Below, piece after piece: positions 1 through 9,171 of a DNA stretch of 64,000 bases (position 1 is the stretch's first letter; every line of letters begins with the position of its first letter). Origin of the DNA: Rhodanobacter sp. B05 (GTDB lineage Bacteria > Pseudomonadota > Gammaproteobacteria > Xanthomonadales > Rhodanobacteraceae). Both the position numbers and the translations under genes were made by a program. Under the pieces are notes generated by a model that saw only the letters and a list, made by a program, of their open reading frames with translations, had not been told where the DNA came from and searched no databases. The DNA lies in NCBI RefSeq assembly GCF_002001085.1, contig NZ_MUNU01000007.1, positions 62,001 through 126,000 on the forward strand, written 5' to 3'.

Positions 1-217
1 CCGGATGACGTTGCGGTTTGTGAAACCTTGAGCAGCACCGGTGAACGCAAGGACACCTGCTGCCCGTGGCAGCTCTCAATGTGTTGCATCCACCGCTTGA
101 ATCCGCCGTCGAAAGCAGCCTTCCCCGATCGGCCCCATGACTTCCGACCCATAAGCGGGACCCATGGAACGGGCCTACACTGAACGTCTTGTCCAGATCC
201 ACACCAGGAAGCTTTCC

Positions 218-3200
218 ATGCGCCTGCGTCGCTGCCTTGCCGTCTTCGCCCTCGGCCTCGCCACCACCCTCGCCGCCCATGCCACGGTCGATCCCTCGCT
301 ATACCAGGGCCTGAGCTGGCGACTGGTCGGGCCGTTCCGCGGGGGTCGGGTGCTGACGGTGGCAGGGATACCCGGCGACAGCCGGCATTTCTATTTCGGC
401 GCGGTGGATGGTGGCGTGTGGGCCACCGCGGATGCGGGGCGCACCTGGCAGCCGATCTTCGACAGCGAGCCGGTCGGCTCGATCGGTGCGCTGGCGCTGG
501 CGCCATCCGACCCGAAGACGATCTACGTGGGCAGCGGCGAGGCGGACATGCGCTCGGACATCGCCCACGGCAACGGCATGTACAAGACCGTCGACGCCGG
601 CAAGCGCTGGTCGCACATCGGACTGGACGACAGTTACCAGATCAGCAGCGTGCTGGTCGATCCGCGCAATCCGAACGTGGTGTTCGTCGCGGCGCTGGGG
701 CATGCCTACGGGCCGAATGCCGAGCGCGGCGTGTTCCGTTCCACCGATGGCGGCGCGCACTGGAGCAAGGCGCTGTTCAAGGACGACAACACCGGCGCGA
801 TCGACCTCGCGTTCAAGCCCGGCGACCCGGACACCATCTACGCGGCGCTGTGGCAGACCCGCCGGCCGCCGTGGAGCGTGTACCCGCCCTCGAACGGGCC
901 GGGCAGCGGCCTGTATGTATCGCATGATGGCGGCACGCATTGGAGCCAGGTGCAGGGCAACGGCTTTCCCGCGCACCCCGGTCGCATCGGCATCGCGGTG
1001 GCACCGAGCCAGCCGGGCCGCGTGTATGCGCTGGTCGATGCCACCGGTGGCGAAGGTGGCCTGTACCGTTCCGACGACAGCGGTGCGCACTGGAACCACA
1101 TCACCGCGGACCAGCGCATCTGGAATCGCGGCTGGTATTTCTGCCGGCTCACGGTGGATCCGAAGAACGCCGACCGCGTCTACGTGATGGATACCATCGT
1201 GTTGCGCTCGGACGATGGCGGCAAGCACTTCATCGCGCTGAAGGGCGACCCTACCGGCGACGATTTCCACCAGCTGTGGATCGACCCGACCAACCCGGAC
1301 CGGCAGATCCTCGGTATCGACCAGGGCGCCGTGATCACCTTGAACGGCGGCAAGACCTGGTCCAGCTGGCTGAACCAGCCGACCGCGCAGATCTATCACG
1401 TCAGTACCGACAACCAGTTTCCGTACTGGGTCTACGGCGCACAGCAGGATTCCGGTGCGGTGGCGCTGCCCAGCCGTGGCCACAGTGGCGACGGCATCAC
1501 CATGGAGCAGTTCCACGAGGTCACCGCCGGCGGCGAGAGCGGGATGATCGCGCCCGATCCGGACGACCACGACATCGTCTATGGCGACAAGGTCGACAAG
1601 CTCGACATGCACACCAACCAGACCCGCAGCGTCGACCCCACCCTGGCCTACCCGGCCGCGCATTACCGCAGCGCCTGGACGCTGCCGCTGACCTTCTCCA
1701 AACGCGGCACCAAGACGCTGTACTTCGCCAACCAGCGCCTGTTCCGCACCACCGACGGCGGTGACCACTGGGCGCCGATCAGCCCCGACCTCACGCGCGA
1801 GGATGCCGGCACGCCGGCCAATCTCGATCCGACCACGGCGGCCGACGACAACCATGTCAGCAAGCGGCGCGGCGTGATCTATTCCATCGCACCGTCACCA
1901 TCGAGTGCCAGCGCACTGTGGGTCGGCACCGACGACGGCCTGGTCTGGCGCACCGATGACAGCGGCGCACACTGGCGCCAGGTCACCCCGAAGGCGCTGA
2001 CGCCGTGGTCGAAGATCGCCGGGATCGAGCTGTCGCCGTTCGATGTCAACGTGGCGTACCTCGCAGTCGATCGCCATCGGCTCGACGACGACACGCCGTA
2101 CATCTATCGCACCAGCGATGGCGGTGGCAGCTGGCAGCGCATCGACAGCGGCATTCCGCGCGACAGTTTCGTCAACGTGGTGCGCGCCGATCCGCAGCGC
2201 AAGGGCCTGCTCTACGCCGGCACCGAGCGCGGTATGTATGTGTCGTTCGACGACGGCGCGCAATGGCAGTCGCTGCAACAGAACCTGCCGATGACCTCGG
2301 TGCGCGACATCGCCCTGCACGGCGACGACGTGGTGCTTGCCACCCACGGCCGCGGCTTCTGGATCATGGACAACGCCAGCGCGCTGCGCCAGGTGGCGGA
2401 CGTGCACGCCGATGCCACCGTGCTGTTCAAGCCGGCACCGGCGTTCCGCGCGCGCCCGGCCGGCTTCACCGGCACGCCGCTGCCCAAGGACGAGCCGATG
2501 GCGGCCAATCCCCCGGATGGCGCCTATATCGACTATGCCTTGCCGAACTCGGTGCGTGGGCCGGTGACGCTGGACGTGCTCGATGCGCAAGGCCAGCTCG
2601 TGCGCAGCTACAGCAGCAACGACAAGCCGCCGATGCTGGACCCGGCCAAACTGGCCTATGCACCCGAGTGGGTGCCACGGCCGATCCGGCTGGTCACGAC
2701 GCCCGGCATGCATCGCTTCGTGTGGGATCTGCATTACACCGCGCCGGCTGGCATCGAATCGGAGCGGGGTCCGGCTGAAGGCGTGTGGGCGCCACCAGGG
2801 GCGTACGACGTGGTGCTGCACGTGGACGGCAAGAGTTACAGGCAGCCGCTGCAGCTGTTGCCCGACCCGCGGGTGAAGGTATCGGTCGCCGCGATGCAGC
2901 GCGAGTTCGCACTGGCACGCCAGGTCGAGGGCGCCCAGGTGCGCGCCGCCGCCGCGAGTGCCAAGGCGGCCAAACTGCTGAAGGCGCTGGATGCCCGGTT
3001 GCCACAGTCCGGCAACCCGCTGCATGCGCAGATCGAGGCGCTCATCACCAGCACGCAGGATCTGTCCGGCGTGATGTTGCACCCGGATCCGCGCAACGGC
3101 ATGGGCAGCCCGCCGCAGAACACGGGCAGCCTGCGCGCGCTGTCGATGAACCTGGCCAAGCTTGAGCAGGCCGTCGATGGGGCCGATGCCGACCCCAGTG

Positions 3201-3340
3201 CGGATACGCAATCCGCATGGACCCTGCTTTCGCAAACGCTGGATAGCACGCTCGCCAGCTGGAACCAGTTGCAGCAGGCCGGTCTTGGCAGCCTCAACGA
3301 CGCACTCAAGGCAAACGGCAAGAAGCCCATCTTGCTTTGA
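218..3340 (+). CDS. Secreted Asp-box (BNR/sortilin-like) beta-propeller protein
   Basis: About 1040 residues. It starts at the ATG that opens a clear signal peptide (MRLRRCLAVFALGLATTLAAHA, cleavage after about residue 22) and has an AGGAAG ribosome site just upstream; an in-frame ATG at 164 would put 18 polar residues before the signal. The mature protein carries at least ten Asp boxes of the S/T-x-D-x-G-x-x-W type (for example RSTDGGAHW, VSHDGGTHW, RTTDGGDHW, RTSDGGGSW), spread over roughly residues 40-700 as expected for one or two sialidase/VPS10-like propellers. The last 300 residues hold an Ig-like stretch and a helical C-terminus. The family is usually annotated as glycosyl hydrolase or sortilin-like. 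I see no catalytic residues that fix a substrate, so the enzymatic label is inference. It is monocistronic here; the next gene starts 184 bp downstream. Confidence 0.85.
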   Translation: MRLRRCLAVFALGLATTLAAHATVDPSLYQGLSWRLVGPFRGGRVLTVAGIPGDSRHFYFGAVDGGVWATADAGRTWQPIFDSEPVGSIGALALAPSDPKTIYVGSGEADMRSDIAHGNGMYKTVDAGKRWSHIGLDDSYQISSVLVDPRNPNVVFVAALGHAYGPNAERGVFRSTDGGAHWSKALFKDDNTGAIDLAFKPGDPDTIYAALWQTRRPPWSVYPPSNGPGSGLYVSHDGGTHWSQVQGNGFPAHPGRIGIAVAPSQPGRVYALVDATGGEGGLYRSDDSGAHWNHITADQRIWNRGWYFCRLTVDPKNADRVYVMDTIVLRSDDGGKHFIALKGDPTGDDFHQLWIDPTNPDRQILGIDQGAVITLNGGKTWSSWLNQPTAQIYHVSTDNQFPYWVYGAQQDSGAVALPSRGHSGDGITMEQFHEVTAGGESGMIAPDPDDHDIVYGDKVDKLDMHTNQTRSVDPTLAYPAAHYRSAWTLPLTFSKRGTKTLYFANQRLFRTTDGGDHWAPISPDLTREDAGTPANLDPTTAADDNHVSKRRGVIYSIAPSPSSASALWVGTDDGLVWRTDDSGAHWRQVTPKALTPWSKIAGIELSPFDVNVAYLAVDRHRLDDDTPYIYRTSDGGGSWQRIDSGIPRDSFVNVVRADPQRKGLLYAGTERGMYVSFDDGAQWQSLQQNLPMTSVRDIALHGDDVVLATHGRGFWIMDNASALRQVADVHADATVLFKPAPAFRARPAGFTGTPLPKDEPMAANPPDGAYIDYALPNSVRGPVTLDVLDAQGQLVRSYSSNDKPPMLDPAKLAYAPEWVPRPIRLVTTPGMHRFVWDLHYTAPAGIESERGPAEGVWAPPGAYDVVLHVDGKSYRQPLQLLPDPRVKVSVAAMQREFALARQVEGAQVRAAAASAKAAKLLKALDARLPQSGNPLHAQIEALITSTQDLSGVMLHPDPRNGMGSPPQNTGSLRALSMNLAKLEQAVDGADADPSADTQSAWTLLSQTLDSTLASWNQLQQAGLGSLNDALKANGKKPILL

Positions 3341-3524
3341 TCCCGACATGCCCTGCGGCGCCACGGCCCGCAGGGCGCCGGATTCATCCGGGCATGCGAT
3401 CCGGCGCACGCTTTCTCCACTGCATGTCTGGCGATCTCCCGCACGCATCTCGCTTTGGGCGGTCGAATTCAGGCATGCTGTCACACACAACTTGGTACAC
3501 CAGCAGCGCGCACAGGGGGGCCTG

Positions 3525-4538
3525 ATGATCGAGCTGGAAATCCAGGCCCTGTCGGAACGACGGGAGGGCCTGCTGATCGAAGTCGGCCGCATCGCGGTCG
3601 CGAACGGTTTCACCCTGCAGCGGCAACGCCTGGTCCAGGATCCGCACGGCATCCTGCTCACCATCGTGGTGCGCGGGCCGCCGCGCAAGAAGCGCGCGTT
3701 GGAAGCTGCCCTGCAAGCCTACGACCGCATCATCAGCTTCGAGATGGAACCCTTTGTCGAGGGCGAACAGCGACCGCATTTCGCCGCCTCGCGCGCCGCG
3801 CTCGATTATGTGCCGCCGCCCGTGCCGGAGCCTGAACCCGCCGCCGAGACCGCGGCGGTCGACAAGCTCAAACCCGCGGCGACGCCGGCTGTAGCAACCG
3901 TCGCCTTCGACGAGATCGAACCCGCCCGGCTCACCGCGGCACCGTCGCCGCCTCCTGCCACGATGTCGATCCCCGAGCCTGCGAACAGGCAGCAAGCGGA
4001 GCCGGAATTCGAATTCATCCTGCCCGAACCGACACGCGCACCCGCCGCGCCACCGCCCGTGGTGGAGGCGCCGTTTGTCGAGCTGATCCCGCTGGAACCC
4101 GACCAGGCCGCCGTCAACAAGGTGCTGTCGAAACTGCCCACCGAATACCCGCAGATCATGCCGCGCCTGCTGACCCTCGACCGCTCGGTACCTGAAGCGG
4201 CACGCGAATCGTCGTTGCGCCTGGCCGGCCAGCGTATCGGGCGCTGGGTCTTCGAGCGCGACCACGCACAAGCCGGCAGGCTGGACTTGAATGAAGCGAT
4301 CGAGCAGATCGGCACGCCTGCACTCAGTGCCCTGGTCGAGATCGAGCAGGAAGGCGGTCAGCTGCATATCCGCAACAGCCCGCTGTGCGCCGAAGCCGGT
4401 CATTCCGGTTGCACCTTCTTCAGCGGCTTCCTGGAAGGCCTGCTCGGGCCTGTTCTCACTTCCAGCGAGCTGTCGATCTTTGCGGTGTGCTGCCGCAGTT
4501 ATGGGGCGGATGATTGCGTGTTGGCGCTGTCGGATTGA
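3525..4538 (+). CDS. ACT-like plus V4R-like two-domain protein, function unknown
   Basis: 337 residues. The start at 3525 is chosen because GGGGGG lies just upstream and the N-terminal domain begins at once. Residues 1-75 have the beta-alpha-beta-beta-alpha-beta rhythm of an ACT-type regulatory fold. Residues 95-190 are a Pro/Ala/Glu-rich linker. Residues 220-337 end in a pattern typical of V4R (4-vinyl reductase/hydrocarbon-binding) domains: C288, C296, a GFLEGLLG segment and a closing SIFAVCCRSYGADDC with C322, C323 and C331. V4R domains are known as small-molecule or metal-binding sensor modules in regulators. There is no DNA-binding or enzymatic domain, so its output is unknown. An insertion sequence lies 75 bp downstream. 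Domain calls are by eye. Confidence 0.7.
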   Translation: MIELEIQALSERREGLLIEVGRIAVANGFTLQRQRLVQDPHGILLTIVVRGPPRKKRALEAALQAYDRIISFEMEPFVEGEQRPHFAASRAALDYVPPPVPEPEPAAETAAVDKLKPAATPAVATVAFDEIEPARLTAAPSPPPATMSIPEPANRQQAEPEFEFILPEPTRAPAAPPPVVEAPFVELIPLEPDQAAVNKVLSKLPTEYPQIMPRLLTLDRSVPEAARESSLRLAGQRIGRWVFERDHAQAGRLDLNEAIEQIGTPALSALVEIEQEGGQLHIRNSPLCAEAGHSGCTFFSGFLEGLLGPVLTSSELSIFAVCCRSYGADDCVLALSD

Positions 4539-4613
4539 GCGTGAGTGCGGCGGTTTCGGCCGCTGCCCGTTTCGAAGCAGGAGCGCTCAAAAATGAGCTA
4601 AAACGACATTTTG

Positions 4614-4647
4614 GAACGACCGCCTTCGGCCGATTCTGTTGAAAAAC
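4614..4647. repeat. Left terminal inverted repeat of the IS
   Basis: A 9-bp outer match (4614-4622), a 5-bp spacer, then 20 bp (4628-4647) that are the exact reverse complement of 6185-6204. Confidence 0.85.
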
Positions 4648-4734
4648 TCGCTTTTTGCACGGCGGATGCTTGGCCGGCGGCGTGATCGTCAATCCATCGG
4701 CGAAGAAAATCGGAGGGTCGAGCGCCCTTGAGCG

Positions 4735-6120
4735 CTATGCGGGGAGGCCTTTTGCTGCTTCTTGCACGGTTGGCATCAACCGCTTGGCCATTCGCCGCAG
4801 ATTCTGGGCAATGGCTGCCATCAGAAACTCATCGTGCGCCCCATGCAGACCTCGCAGGCGCAATCGATCCAGCCGCAAGATGCGTTTGAGGTGAGCAAAC
4901 AACATCTCGACCTTCTTGCGTTCGCAGCGTGACCGAAGATATTGCGGCGTCGTGGCAATCTTGCGTGCGACCTCGCGTGCATGTTCATGAATGCTGCGCG
5001 CGATCTTGCGCATCGGGGTGTTCGGACAGCATTGCTCTTTCAGGGAGCAGTCTCGGCAGTCATGCTCGCTGGCGCGATAGATGATCGTGTCGGCCTTGGT
5101 CACCCCGGAACGCGGCACTTTGAAGGCGCGCCAGTTCGAGCGCAGCTCTTTGCCGCCAGGACAGCCATAGGCGTTGTCCTGCTCGTTCCATGCAAACTCA
5201 CTTCGCGAAAACGTGCCATCGGATCGCTCTGATTTATCCCATACCGGCACGTGCGGTTCGATCCCTTGCTGTTCGACCAGCCACTCCATCATGGGAGCTG
5301 AGCCATAGGCCGTATCGCCAATCAGGCGCTCGGGCTTCATACCCATGCGCGCTTCAGTCCGCTCCAGCATCGTGCGCGTGGCATTCACTTCCGCCGTGCG
5401 ATGCGCGGGGCTCGCTTCCACATCGACGATCACGCCGGCCTTGGTATCGATCAGGTAATTGGTGGAGTAGGCGAAAAATGCCGGACCGCCTGGCGCGGCG
5501 GTCCACTGCGAGGCCGGATCGGTCAGCGACACATTCTTGGGCGGGGTGCGTTCCTCCTCCGCCGCGTCCAACGCTTCGAGGTACTCGCGCACGGGTCGGG
5601 TGAGCGGTGCTGTCTTGTCCCAGTGCGCCTCCGCGCCTGGCACGCCACGCTGACCGCTGGCGTCGGCCCTGATCACGCTCGCGTCCGTTGCGAATCCTTC
5701 GCCGCCGACCAGTCCCTCGCTCAGACAGCGTGCCAGCACCTGTTCGAATACGAACCGCAGCGTGTCGTTGTCGCGAAACTGGCCGTGCCGGTTCTTCGAA
5801 AACGTCGAGTGATCCGGGATCGAATCTTCCAGGCCCAGCCGGCAAAACCAACGATACGCAAGGTTGAGGTGCACTTCTTCGCACAACCGACGTTCCGAGC
5901 GAATCCCGAAGCAGTAGCCCACGATCAGCATGCGGATCAGCAACACCGGGTCAATCGAAGGACGGCCAGTGTGGCTGTAGTGCGCGGACAAATGCGCATG
6001 CAGCTCGCTCAGATCGAGAAACTGATCGATGCCACGAAGCAGATGATTGGCGGGAACGTGATCGTCAAGATTGAAGGCGTAGAACAAGGGGGATTGTGCA
6101 GCCTGCTGACGTCCCATCAT
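4735..6120 (-). CDS. IS1182-family transposase (DDE)
   Basis: 461 residues, the usual full length for the family. The N-terminal part has the features of IS1182/IS5-like transposases (VPANHLLRGID, SIPDHSTFSKNR). The presumed DDE residues sit in GFATDASVIRAD (first D), RLIGDTAYGS (second D) and CERKKVEMLFAHLKR (E). The frame is intact from start to stop. Translation may begin at either of the two adjacent ATGs (6120 or 6117). It is the only gene of the element and is read toward the left end. Confidence 0.93.
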   Translation of the reverse strand: MMGRQQAAQSPLFYAFNLDDHVPANHLLRGIDQFLDLSELHAHLSAHYSHTGRPSIDPVLLIRMLIVGYCFGIRSERRLCEEVHLNLAYRWFCRLGLEDSIPDHSTFSKNRHGQFRDNDTLRFVFEQVLARCLSEGLVGGEGFATDASVIRADASGQRGVPGAEAHWDKTAPLTRPVREYLEALDAAEEERTPPKNVSLTDPASQWTAAPGGPAFFAYSTNYLIDTKAGVIVDVEASPAHRTAEVNATRTMLERTEARMGMKPERLIGDTAYGSAPMMEWLVEQQGIEPHVPVWDKSERSDGTFSRSEFAWNEQDNAYGCPGGKELRSNWRAFKVPRSGVTKADTIIYRASEHDCRDCSLKEQCCPNTPMRKIARSIHEHAREVARKIATTPQYLRSRCERKKVEMLFAHLKRILRLDRLRLRGLHGAHDEFLMAAIAQNLRRMAKRLMPTVQEAAKGLPA

Positions 6121-6184
6121 CGCGAAAATCTCGCTCGGTCGATGGGTGATCAGTCAACCACTTCCATCACGCCGCGACAAGGGT

Positions 6185-6218
6185 GTTTTTCAACAGAATC
6201 GGCCATTTCCGGTCGTTC
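6185..6218. repeat. Right terminal inverted repeat of the IS
   Basis: Reverse complement of the left end: 20 perfect bases (6185-6204), a 5-bp mismatch block, then 9 more matching bases (6210-6218). Confidence 0.85.
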
Positions 6219-6352
6219 GCTTCGCTCAACTTGAAGGCAATTAGCTGCCGTTCGGATGAAAATCGGCGCCGAGGTTTCCCTTCGGCCAAGCCACCGCCTA
6301 TGTAGGATGCATGCGCATCGAAATGCCGCACTTGGCGGTACCTGCAATTGGA

Positions 6353-7462
6353 TCAATGTCCTCCGGTTACCCTCTCGCGCACCAGAGTCTTGAACGCTGC
6401 AGAGATCTGCTCGTCGGTGAAATTGCAGTGTCCATTGCCGACCGGCGCGAGCACGGTGAGCATTTTGCCGTTTCCCGCCACACGAACCTGGTCAGGATAG
6501 ATCGGATGAAATCGCGAGGGGATGGTTTGATCGAAGACGTTCCACTGCATCACCAGCGGCACGTCGATACGGCCGGTCAATGTGACGTTGCGGCGGGCAT
6601 AGGCCATGGCAGAGGGCGCGCCGGCATAGCGATGCACCTTGCGGTTGAAGGCAGCATCGTCGCCAAACCCGTGATAAACGGTCTTGCGGTTGTCAACCGG
6701 CATGCCGCCAGCACGCTGCTCGAATTCACGCAGCGCCATGTAATAGAGCATCAGTGAGCCGGCCGGCGCTTCTGGTGAGCCCTGCATACGCTTTTCCAGC
6801 AAGGCGGCCTGCTTCGGGTGCGCTTGCAGCGCCTTATTGAAGACAGCTGGAGATATGAACCGTGGCGAGTCGGGAGCGGCCAGATCGGGCAGGATGCCTG
6901 GAATTAGTGCGTCGAAGGCTACCAGCGGTGTGACCACGGCGCGCGATATGAATTCGGGTGTCGAGACGGTCACACCGCACATGACGAGCGCGCCAGCGTA
7001 GACATGCGGGTAGCGCTCGATGCTTGCCGCAGTCTCCAAGCCGCCCAGCGAGAACCCGTAAATGTAGGTTTGGGTCGGACGGGCGAAAGTGCGAATGAAG
7101 TATTGGCGCAGACGTTCGTTGTCGACGATAGCATCGCCTACGGCCCAACCTTGCGAGGCGTATTGGCTCTGCGCGACGGCGTAACCGAGCTTGAGAAAGT
7201 CGGGCGTCGCGTCAGCTGCCGTCATTGGCGTTTTGATCGGCGCGCCCACAGGCTGGTAGCCGTGCATCAGCATGATCAGGTCGCCGTTCCAGTCTGCCGG
7301 GATATCGATACGGTAGAGAGCTCCCTGTAGCATGCCGGCGTGAGTGCCCGGCTTCAGATTAGCGGCGTGCGCGGACAGAGAGCCGATGCCGATCCAAACT
7401 GCCAACACAAGCCAAATAGTGATCGGTCGAAAGGTAGCGTAGCGTGGTGCTGTACGTTTCAT
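6353..7462 (-). CDS. Exported alpha/beta hydrolase, BlaR-cassette linked
   Basis: 369 residues from the ATG at 7462; a start 10 codons upstream is open but would precede the signal peptide. Residues 1-33 form a signal sequence ending in SLSAHA, so the protein is probably periplasmic. The mature part shows an alpha/beta-hydrolase core: an oxyanion-type LMHGY, the nucleophile elbow GFSLGG (serine nucleophile), an acidic residue region near NVFDQTIPSRF and a late GNGHCNF that could supply the catalytic histidine. The substrate is unknown. It lies 143 bp downstream of the BlaR1-like gene on the same strand, with no obvious terminator between, so it may be the target gene of that regulatory pair. 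It is not a beta-lactamase by sequence, having neither the SxxK-SxN-KTG nor the metallo-lactamase motif set. Confidence 0.8.
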   Translation of the reverse strand: MKRTAPRYATFRPITIWLVLAVWIGIGSLSAHAANLKPGTHAGMLQGALYRIDIPADWNGDLIMLMHGYQPVGAPIKTPMTAADATPDFLKLGYAVAQSQYASQGWAVGDAIVDNERLRQYFIRTFARPTQTYIYGFSLGGLETAASIERYPHVYAGALVMCGVTVSTPEFISRAVVTPLVAFDALIPGILPDLAAPDSPRFISPAVFNKALQAHPKQAALLEKRMQGSPEAPAGSLMLYYMALREFEQRAGGMPVDNRKTVYHGFGDDAAFNRKVHRYAGAPSAMAYARRNVTLTGRIDVPLVMQWNVFDQTIPSRFHPIYPDQVRVAGNGKMLTVLAPVGNGHCNFTDEQISAAFKTLVRERVTGGH

Positions 7463-7605
7463 GTCACCACTCTTGATGGGGAACACGGGCACAGGGGTCT
7501 AGTTGCGGCCATCCGGAACTGGCCACAGGTGGATCGGATGCAGGCAGGGTGTCGGTCAGGTCCCCGGCATGAGGACCATCAGGGCAAACCGTCTGTGAAA
7601 CGGAC

Positions 7606-9171
7606 TCAACGGTGTCGGAAGGCGGTTACCAAGGTTCCTTTCTCGTCGAGCACCAGAAATACCGTTTCCGTACCGTGCTGGCGCTTGACGAGGTAGGTGT
7701 CTGAGCCGAACTGGCTGACGCCCGTGAACGTGTAGGATTCGACCGGCCCGAGCTCGGCGAGATACTTCTCTCTCGTCGCCTTCTGTTCGGTGCGTGCCCG
7801 GGCCAGGTCAGTACTCATGCCGGCGCCGCTGTCGGGATCGCTGAGCAACAGTCGCAACGCCTTCTCGCTGCCCGGGAACGGTTTCTGCGCCTTGATGCGA
7901 GCTGCAAGCGCATCATTGATCCGGTCGGCGGCAGCCTTGTCGATGCGCGGCACGTCGAGAACATCGCGTCCGTTCTGGTAGGCGACCAGTCGCAAGGCAT
8001 GGCCACCGGCGTCAGTGATGAAGCGCACGGTGGCGGCGTCCTTGCCCTCCACAGCGAACCGGGTCTCGCCGAGGGGAACGATGTGAAATGGTTTCGACGC
8101 TGCGATCTGCCCGCTGATGCTGACGGTGAGACCGTTGCCGGCGCGCGTCACAGCAACGAGCGAGATGGGGCTGATCTGGTAAGAGCCTGTATAGCTGTCA
8201 AGCATATCGCTGCTCAGCACGACCGGGGCGTTAGCATCCCGGTGGCCTGTATCGGGCGGCGTTACCTGCGCAGCAAAGACCGCTATGCCCAGCGAAGCGC
8301 ATACCAGTGCCGCCGCCGACGCGCGTGTCCACTTTTTCGGCTTGCGCAGCATGTGCCGAATCCGCAATTCCAGGAACGATGCAGAATCAGACATCGCTGG
8401 TACCACACCGATGCGGCTCGATTGGTGCTGGCCCACCTGGATCAGTGTCTCGCAATAGGCACCGACGTCTTGCCCACCCTGCAGGACGCGGGCGTCGCAG
8501 TCCACCTCGATGGCACGGCGCAAACGGCGGAACTGCCACCACAGTAGCGGATTCCAGGGCATCAGCGTCAGCAGCACCAGAGCAAGTGCGACGAGCTGCG
8601 GGTCGCGCGCATCCAGATGCGAGCGCTCATGGGCGATCGTGCATTGTTGCTGCTCTTTGCTCGCTTGCAGCAACCACGCCGGCACGACGACGCGCGAGCG
8701 CATCAGACCGACGACGGCCGGCCCCGCGTCCGGCGCGACCAGGACACGTTCGCCACACAGGCGTCCTTCGCTCCAACCACGCTTACGCCGATGCAAAAGC
8801 ACGGAGCCTAGTGCGAGGATCAGCGACATCAGCACGGAGGCCGCTACCCATATGCCGCGCAACAGCGTATCGACGTGGGCGGATGTCGCGTATGGCTGTG
8901 CACCCTCGAGGTCAAGCAGCGCCGGCGGCATCGGTATTGATGTTGTGTCGCGCAGGACAATCGACGTCGACGCATTGCCGAACTTGAAGGCGTCGGGGAG
9001 CCGAATCGACACGGTGGCAACCACCGTCGGCAGCACCAGTGAACCGGCCAGCGTTGCCATCCACACCCACCGCGTCGCGGTCCGGCGGACCTTTGCCGCA
9101 CGCTCGGCCGCAAGCGCCGCCGCACTCAGCGTGAGCGCGACCAGGGCGACATACATCATCCAGGCAATCAT
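7606..9171 (-). CDS. BlaR1-like M56 membrane metallopeptidase with DUF3471-like C-terminus
   Basis: 521 residues. The start at 9171 overlaps the stop of the repressor gene (ATGA), which indicates translational coupling; the frame is open further upstream but that stretch is not protein-like. Hydrophobic segments lie near residues 5-22, 37-56, 105-126, 195-212 and 287-303. The gluzincin zinc site is intact: HERSH at 181-185 and a glutamate ligand in IEVDCDARVL (E222). In BlaR1/MecR1 this domain cleaves the partner repressor after a signal. The C-terminal domain here is not the transpeptidase-like penicillin sensor: residues 324-410 (YTGSYQISP ... AYQNGRD) resemble the DUF3471 module often found at the end of serine beta-lactamase-like hydrolases. 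The signal is therefore unlikely to be classical acylation by beta-lactam. Confidence 0.85.
   Translation of the reverse strand: MIAWMMYVALVALTLSAAALAAERAAKVRRTATRWVWMATLAGSLVLPTVVATVSIRLPDAFKFGNASTSIVLRDTTSIPMPPALLDLEGAQPYATSAHVDTLLRGIWVAASVLMSLILALGSVLLHRRKRGWSEGRLCGERVLVAPDAGPAVVGLMRSRVVVPAWLLQASKEQQQCTIAHERSHLDARDPQLVALALVLLTLMPWNPLLWWQFRRLRRAIEVDCDARVLQGGQDVGAYCETLIQVGQHQSSRIGVVPAMSDSASFLELRIRHMLRKPKKWTRASAAALVCASLGIAVFAAQVTPPDTGHRDANAPVVLSSDMLDSYTGSYQISPISLVAVTRAGNGLTVSISGQIAASKPFHIVPLGETRFAVEGKDAATVRFITDAGGHALRLVAYQNGRDVLDVPRIDKAAADRINDALAARIKAQKPFPGSEKALRLLLSDPDSGAGMSTDLARARTEQKATREKYLAELGPVESYTFTGVSQFGSDTYLVKRQHGTETVFLVLDEKGTLVTAFRHR

Larger units (their letters stand above)
4614..6218. 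mobile_element. IS1182-family insertion sequence, apparently complete
   Basis: One transposase gene on the minus strand is bounded by matching terminal inverted repeats. The inner repeat is 20 bp and perfect (GGCCGATTCTGTTGAAAAAC at 4628-4647, its complement at 6185-6204). Outside it, separated by five unmatched bases, a 9-bp match (GAACGACCG at 4614-4622, complement 6210-6218) extends each end. No convincing target duplication flanks either boundary. The element lies between the ACT/V4R gene and the hydrolase gene and breaks no gene that I recognise. It may be functional, since the transposase frame is intact. Confidence 0.85.

Noticed and set aside
299-1855. 518-residue frame on the minus strand inside the propeller gene
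   Set aside because: Low-complexity Val/Arg/Gly composition; the plus-strand gene has clear Asp boxes and a signal peptide.
4600-6230. Target-site duplication flanking the IS
   Set aside because: No matching direct repeat is found next to either the inner or the outer inverted-repeat boundary.
6353-7462. Beta-lactamase as the product of the BlaI-linked gene
   Set aside because: The motifs are those of an alpha/beta hydrolase (HGY, GFSLGG); no SxxK, SxN, KTG or metallo-lactamase HxHxD is present.
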